NCBI GenBank assembly: GCA_031556405.1
Contig: JAVBTC010000090.1
Location: 1 to 16,868, forward strand
DNA length: 16,868 nt
Source: WQZF01 sp031556405
Lineage (GTDB): Bacteria > Pseudomonadota > Gammaproteobacteria > Burkholderiales > Rhodocyclaceae
Direction of reading: 5' to 3'
In this document: piece by piece, positions 14,365 to 16,868 of the stretch
Layout of the letters: each line of letters starts with the position of its first letter
How positions within the stretch are numbered: position 1 is the first letter of the stretch
Notes under the pieces: model-generated
Told to the model about the DNA's origin: nothing
Database searches by the model: none
The model's input: the letters and a program-made list of their open reading frames with translations, nothing else
Translations under genes and position numbers: made by a program

Positions 14365-14476
14365 TACGGACTCCGTCACGAGTTTCGGAAAATTTCACTA
14401 TTCGGGCCGGTATCGCCGATTTCTACATTAAGGTTGAATTTCTTTCTATAACTGTAGCTTTATATGGAGCGATATT

Positions 14477-14507
14477 ATTATATATAAATTTGTAATTTCT
14501 CTGTCCG
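14477..14507 (-). promoter_or_regulatory. Possible promoter for the hydrolase gene
   Basis: An AT-rich pocket (about 14425-14500) carries, on the minus strand, CGGACA (14502-14507, 4 of 6 to TTGACA) and overlapping -10 candidates TATATA (14479-14484, 17-base spacer) and TATAAT (14477-14482, 19-base spacer). It lies about 110 bases before the GTG. AT-rich sequence alone can give such matches by chance. Confidence 0.35.
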
Positions 14508-14560
14508 TCTCCGGGCTTCGTCTTCCGGCAGGTCGTTTCAGGAACGCGTTGCTTCGGCGA

Positions 14561-14582
14561 GCCGTCCGGTTTCCCGGCCGGC
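14561..14582 (-). other. GC-rich hairpin with GAAA tetraloop after the NTF2-like gene
   Basis: On the minus strand, GCCG-G-CCGG, GAAA, CCGG-A-CGGC forms a stem with one G-A mismatch closed by a GNRA-type loop, starting 3 bases after the TGA of the NTF2-like gene. There is no T-run after it, so it is not a standard intrinsic terminator. It could protect the mRNA 3' end or mark a Rho-dependent stop. Confidence 0.45.
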
Positions 14583-14585
14583 GGG

Positions 14586-15029
14586 TCAATGCAGGGAATG
14601 ATGTTTCTTGATGATCCGGTGCGATTCCGACTCGTTCGCTTCCGTTGCATGATGCGAGACCAGACGCCAGCCGGCCCTTCCGTTCATGAAAACGTTGGTC
14701 ACCAGGAGCGGCCCGTGCGGCGCCGGGTCGTTGCCGATATAGATGATTTCCAGCGAACTCTGCACCGCAATGAAGGCGCTGCTCCACGTCACCAGGCCGG
14801 AAATGTCGACCGTCATACGCTGCATTTCGCGCTGGCCCAGAATTGTCTGCCAGGATTCGTGAATGGCTTTCTGGCCGATCAGGCGAATTCCGCTGGGATG
14901 AACGCAGACAATGTCCTCGCCGCTGCCCCAGACCGCCATCATCGCTTCCAGGTCACAGCATTCGAGCGCCTTGTAAAACGCATTCGCCGCCTCTTCGGGT
15001 GTGGCGAAATACATTACGGTGGCATTCAT
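14586..15029 (-). CDS. NTF2-like (SnoaL/DUF4440 type) protein
   Basis: A 147-residue protein with the layout of the cone-shaped NTF2-like fold. It has a helical N-terminus (FATPEEAANAFYKALECCDL), the segment EAMMAVWGSGEDIVCVHPSG common to betaproteobacterial 'nuclear transport factor 2 family' proteins, IGQKAIHESWQTIL, and a strand-rich end (LLVTNVFMNGRAGWRLVSHH). The fold serves enzymes, binding proteins and regulators, so no reaction is assigned; no secretion signal is seen. Its ATG overlaps the waaF TGA by 4 bases (15026-15029), so it is probably translated by coupling. A hairpin follows the stop. Confidence 0.85.
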   Translation of the reverse strand: MNATVMYFATPEEAANAFYKALECCDLEAMMAVWGSGEDIVCVHPSGIRLIGQKAIHESWQTILGQREMQRMTVDISGLVTWSSAFIAVQSSLEIIYIGNDPAPHGPLLVTNVFMNGRAGWRLVSHHATEANESESHRIIKKHHSLH

Positions 15030-16015
15030 GAAAGGCACCTTTCCAAAACAAGTTGCGGAGAAAGTCTTTCCAGGCAATCGAGGTGGCCGAGCGGGCACTC
15101 GCGCTTGAAACACGGGCTGCACGGCAGTTCGAGGCGCAGCACTGCCGCGTTTTCGGACAGCGGCGGCGTGAACTGCGGTGAGGACGAGCCATACAGCGCG
15201 ACCAGTTTCCGCCCCAGCGCCGCGGCGACGTGCATCAGGCCGGAATCGTTGCAGACCACGACATCGGCCAGCGCCAGCAGATCGATCGCCTGGGTAAGCG
15301 AGGTGGCGCCGCAGAAATTGAGCGCTTCCCCTTCCCCGGCGATTTCGGCGCCGACTGCGGCATCCTTGGCGGAACCGAGCAACAGCATGGCGTAGCCGCG
15401 CGCCGCCAGTTCGTGCGCCAGCGTCGTGAAATGACGCGCCGGCCAGCGTTTCGCCGGACCGTATTCGGCACCGGGACACAAAATCGCCAACCGCGCCGGG
15501 CGGGCAAGGCCGAGCGCGGCAAGCGTCGCTTCCTGCTGCGAGGGCGTTGAAACCAGCCGCGGAGGGGGAGGCGGAGAGGGTGCATCCCCCGGTGTTTCCG
15601 CCAACGCGGCGAAACGTTCCACCATCAGCGGCAGTCGCGCCTTGTCCAGCGTGTGCCGGCGGTTGACGATTCCGGCTCTTGCTTCGCCGGTGAAACCGAT
15701 GCGTTCCGGAATGCCGGCGAAAAACGGGATCAGCGCCGACTTGAACGAATTGGGCAAAACATAGGCGCGGGCGTAGCCTTCGCGCGCCAGTTGCCGCGCC
15801 AGTCGCCAGCGCTTGCCGAGCGCCAGTTCGCCGTGCGCGAAGGGACTGTGGATGGTGCGGGAAATCTCCGGCATCCGTTCCAGCACCGGCGCTACCCAGG
15901 CCGGCGCCAGCGCGTGCAGTTCGAGCGTGGGATCGCGTTCGCGCAGGCGCATCAGCAGGGATTGCGCCAGTACCGCGTCACCGATCCAGGAAGGGGCGAC
16001 GATCAGCGCCTTCAT
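15026..16015 (-). CDS. waaF: Lipopolysaccharide heptosyltransferase II
   Basis: A 329-residue glycosyltransferase of family GT9. WaaF transfers the second L-glycero-D-manno-heptose from ADP-heptose to the LPS inner core on the cytoplasmic face of the inner membrane. Visible motifs are APSWIGDAVL (residues 7-16; D13 aligns with the proposed base in WaaC), LPNSFKSAL (87-95), the nucleotide-sugar motif PGAEYGPAKRWP (181-192) and NDSGLMHVAAALG (256-268). WaaC is excluded in favour of WaaF by the PGAEYGPAKRWP and LPNSFKSALIPFFAGIPERIGF signatures. A proline-rich linker (about 141-158) joins the two Rossmann halves. The ATG lacks a clear ribosome site. Four Cys at the C-terminus (CSPCFKREC, LDC) are usual for this group. 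Confidence 0.94.
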   Translation of the reverse strand: MKALIVAPSWIGDAVLAQSLLMRLRERDPTLELHALAPAWVAPVLERMPEISRTIHSPFAHGELALGKRWRLARQLAREGYARAYVLPNSFKSALIPFFAGIPERIGFTGEARAGIVNRRHTLDKARLPLMVERFAALAETPGDAPSPPPPPRLVSTPSQQEATLAALGLARPARLAILCPGAEYGPAKRWPARHFTTLAHELAARGYAMLLLGSAKDAAVGAEIAGEGEALNFCGATSLTQAIDLLALADVVVCNDSGLMHVAAALGRKLVALYGSSSPQFTPPLSENAAVLRLELPCSPCFKRECPLGHLDCLERLSPQLVLERCLS

Positions 16016-16194
16016 TGCGGCGGAGGGGGGAATGAGAGTGGGAAGGAGATGAAATGCGGAATGAAATGCAGCACGGAATGCGCGGGAAGGATGCCGCCAG
16101 CGTCGACGACATCGGCATCGCCGGAAATGCTATTGTCGTCGCGGTTGCCATCGATGCGACGGGTGCGCAAGGAAATAGGGAGAAGGGGCGACAC
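16016..16194. other. waaF upstream region with short GGAATG/GAAATGC repeats
   Basis: No gene was recognised. On the + strand the purine-rich stretch 16028-16100 contains several copies of GGAATG and two of GAAATGC, giving weak internal periodicity. It is the 5' region of the minus-strand waaF, downstream of the zinc-finger gene terminator, so a waaF promoter should lie here, but no convincing hexamer pair was found. Confidence 0.4.
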
Positions 16195-16224
16195 AAAACC
16201 GGCGGCGCGGTCGCCGCCGGTTTT
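16195..16224 (-). terminator. Hairpin terminator after the CHCC zinc-finger gene
   Basis: A perfect 13-bp stem, AAAACCGGCGGCG (16195-16207) with CGCCGCCGGTTTT (16212-16224), has a 4-base loop. On the minus strand it starts 5 bases after the stop codon and ends in TTTT followed by GTGT. The A/T flanks make it potentially bidirectional, though nothing on the + strand needs it. Confidence 0.75.
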
Positions 16225-16229
16225 GATCG

Positions 16230-16472
16230 TCAGTGGCCTTTCGGCGGCGCGCCGTGGAAAACGTAGTGCGCGCTGCAATAGGGGCAGACGACATCGCCGC
16301 CGGTGACGACTTCGAGATAGACGCGCGGATGGCGCGCCCACAGCGGCGCGTCCGGCCGCGGACAGAAGAGCGGCAGATCGGCGGCGGTCACTTCGATCGC
16401 CTCGGAAACGTCCGGCTCGTCGTATTCGTTGCATTCGCCGCATTTGCCGCCGGGTGTGAATGTTTCAGTCAT
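16230..16472 (-). CDS. CHCC-type zinc-finger domain protein
   Basis: An 80-residue protein whose C-terminal 55 residues match the zf-CHCC family, which also includes a mitochondrial complex I subunit (NDUFS6). LPLFCPRPDAPLWARHPRVY is followed by CPYCSAHYVFHG, giving zinc ligands C37, H48, C63 and C66. The bacterial proteins are short and of unproven function. An N-terminal extension adds a second CxxC (KCGEC, C11 and C14) followed by an acidic stretch (EYDEPDVSEA), which many family members lack. The ATG has GAGGAG about 9 bases upstream. It lies between ilvE and waaF, an order I recall from other Rhodocyclales. The gap to ilvE is 81 bases; a terminator follows. Confidence 0.88.
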   Translation of the reverse strand: MTETFTPGGKCGECNEYDEPDVSEAIEVTAADLPLFCPRPDAPLWARHPRVYLEVVTGGDVVCPYCSAHYVFHGAPPKGH

Positions 16473-16553
16473 GAACGGAATCTCCTCGTTGTAAATGGTT
16501 TTTCGCTCGGCTCGTCGTGCGTTCCCGATACGTTACAGATAAGGTCGGACAGG

Positions 16554-16868
16554 TCAAACGTAGGCCAGCCAGTCTTCATGTTCGGGCAGGCGGCCGTTGA
16601 CGAGATCGAAGAAGCGCGCCTGCAGCTTCGCCGTCACCGGGCCGCGCTTGCCGGCGCCGATCGTGCGCCGGTCGAGCTCGCGGATCGGTGTCACTTCGGC
16701 GGCGGTGCCGGTGAAGAACGCTTCGTCAGCAATATAGATATCGTCGCGCGTCAGAGGTTTCGAGATCACCTCGTAACCCAGTTCCGCGGCCAGCGCGATC
16801 ACCGTCTCGCGCGTGATGCCGATCAGGCCGGACATCACCTGCGGCTCGTAAATCTTGCCGTTCTTGAC
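16554..16868 (-). CDS. ilvE: Branched-chain amino acid aminotransferase, C-terminal part
   Basis: Partial gene: the minus-strand frame is open from the right edge to a TGA at 16554-16556, giving 104 residues. It reads VKNGKIYEPQVMSGLIGITR, then ETVIALAAELGYEV, and has the class IV aminotransferase (PLP fold type IV) motif DEAFFTGTAAEVTPIRELD, in which the TGTAAE loop contacts the cofactor phosphate. The tail RRTIGAGKRGPVTAKLQARF is typical of IlvE. The enzyme transfers the amino group between glutamate and the keto acids of leucine, isoleucine and valine. The catalytic lysine lies outside the window. Confidence 0.93.
   Translation of the reverse strand, partial: VKNGKIYEPQVMSGLIGITRETVIALAAELGYEVISKPLTRDDIYIADEAFFTGTAAEVTPIRELDRRTIGAGKRGPVTAKLQARFFDLVNGRLPEHEDWLAYV

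Noticed and set aside
13267..14451. 394-residue + strand frame opposite the hydrolase
   Set aside because: The minus strand carries the complete YheT catalytic triad and signature; the + frame has no motif and begins without a ribosome site.

Overview
The window reads as ordinary chromosome from a GC-rich betaproteobacterium, most likely Rhodocyclales (Azoarcus/Thauera/Dechloromonas/Accumulibacter type). This rests on the cbb3 oxidase accessory cluster ending in FixH plus a DUF3149-type mini-protein, the neighbourhood ilvE - CHCC zinc protein - waaF, and the codon usage. No rRNA, tRNA, CRISPR, insertion sequence, integrase or phage gene was seen. Family calls come from motifs and recall; no search was run.

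Region 1 (1-3692, + strand) is the distal part of a cbb3 cytochrome oxidase locus: the ccoO end, ccoQ and ccoP, closed by a strong terminator. A second unit follows with ccoG, a fixH-family gene and a 46-residue single-helix protein (DUF3149-like), also closed by a strong terminator. The products form the diheme/monoheme electron-entry subunits and the membrane factors linked to oxidase assembly.

Region 2 (3693-8500, + strand) holds a large PilZ-domain protein preceded by a 336-base leader with a palindrome and a possible promoter, then a GNAT acetyltransferase translationally coupled to pbpC (penicillin-binding protein 1C). Region 3 (8679-10040, +) is an 11-helix sodium:neurotransmitter-symporter-family transporter.

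Region 4 (10293-16868) is entirely on the minus strand and converges on region 3. Read in its own direction it holds the ilvE end, a CHCC zinc-finger protein with terminator, waaF overlapping an NTF2-like gene by 4 bases, a YheT-type alpha/beta hydrolase, an AlgC-type phosphomannomutase/phosphoglucomutase, and an EAL-HDOD protein. waaF and AlgC both serve envelope polysaccharide synthesis; PilZ and EAL-HDOD proteins point to c-di-GMP-related signalling nearby.

I found no convincing undescribed system. The points most worth a second look are the 17-base repeats beside algC that recur in the hydrolase 3' end, the terminator whose T-run ends at the GNAT start codon, the altered first heme domain of CcoP, the PilZ leader, and similar low-complexity inserts in several neighbouring proteins.
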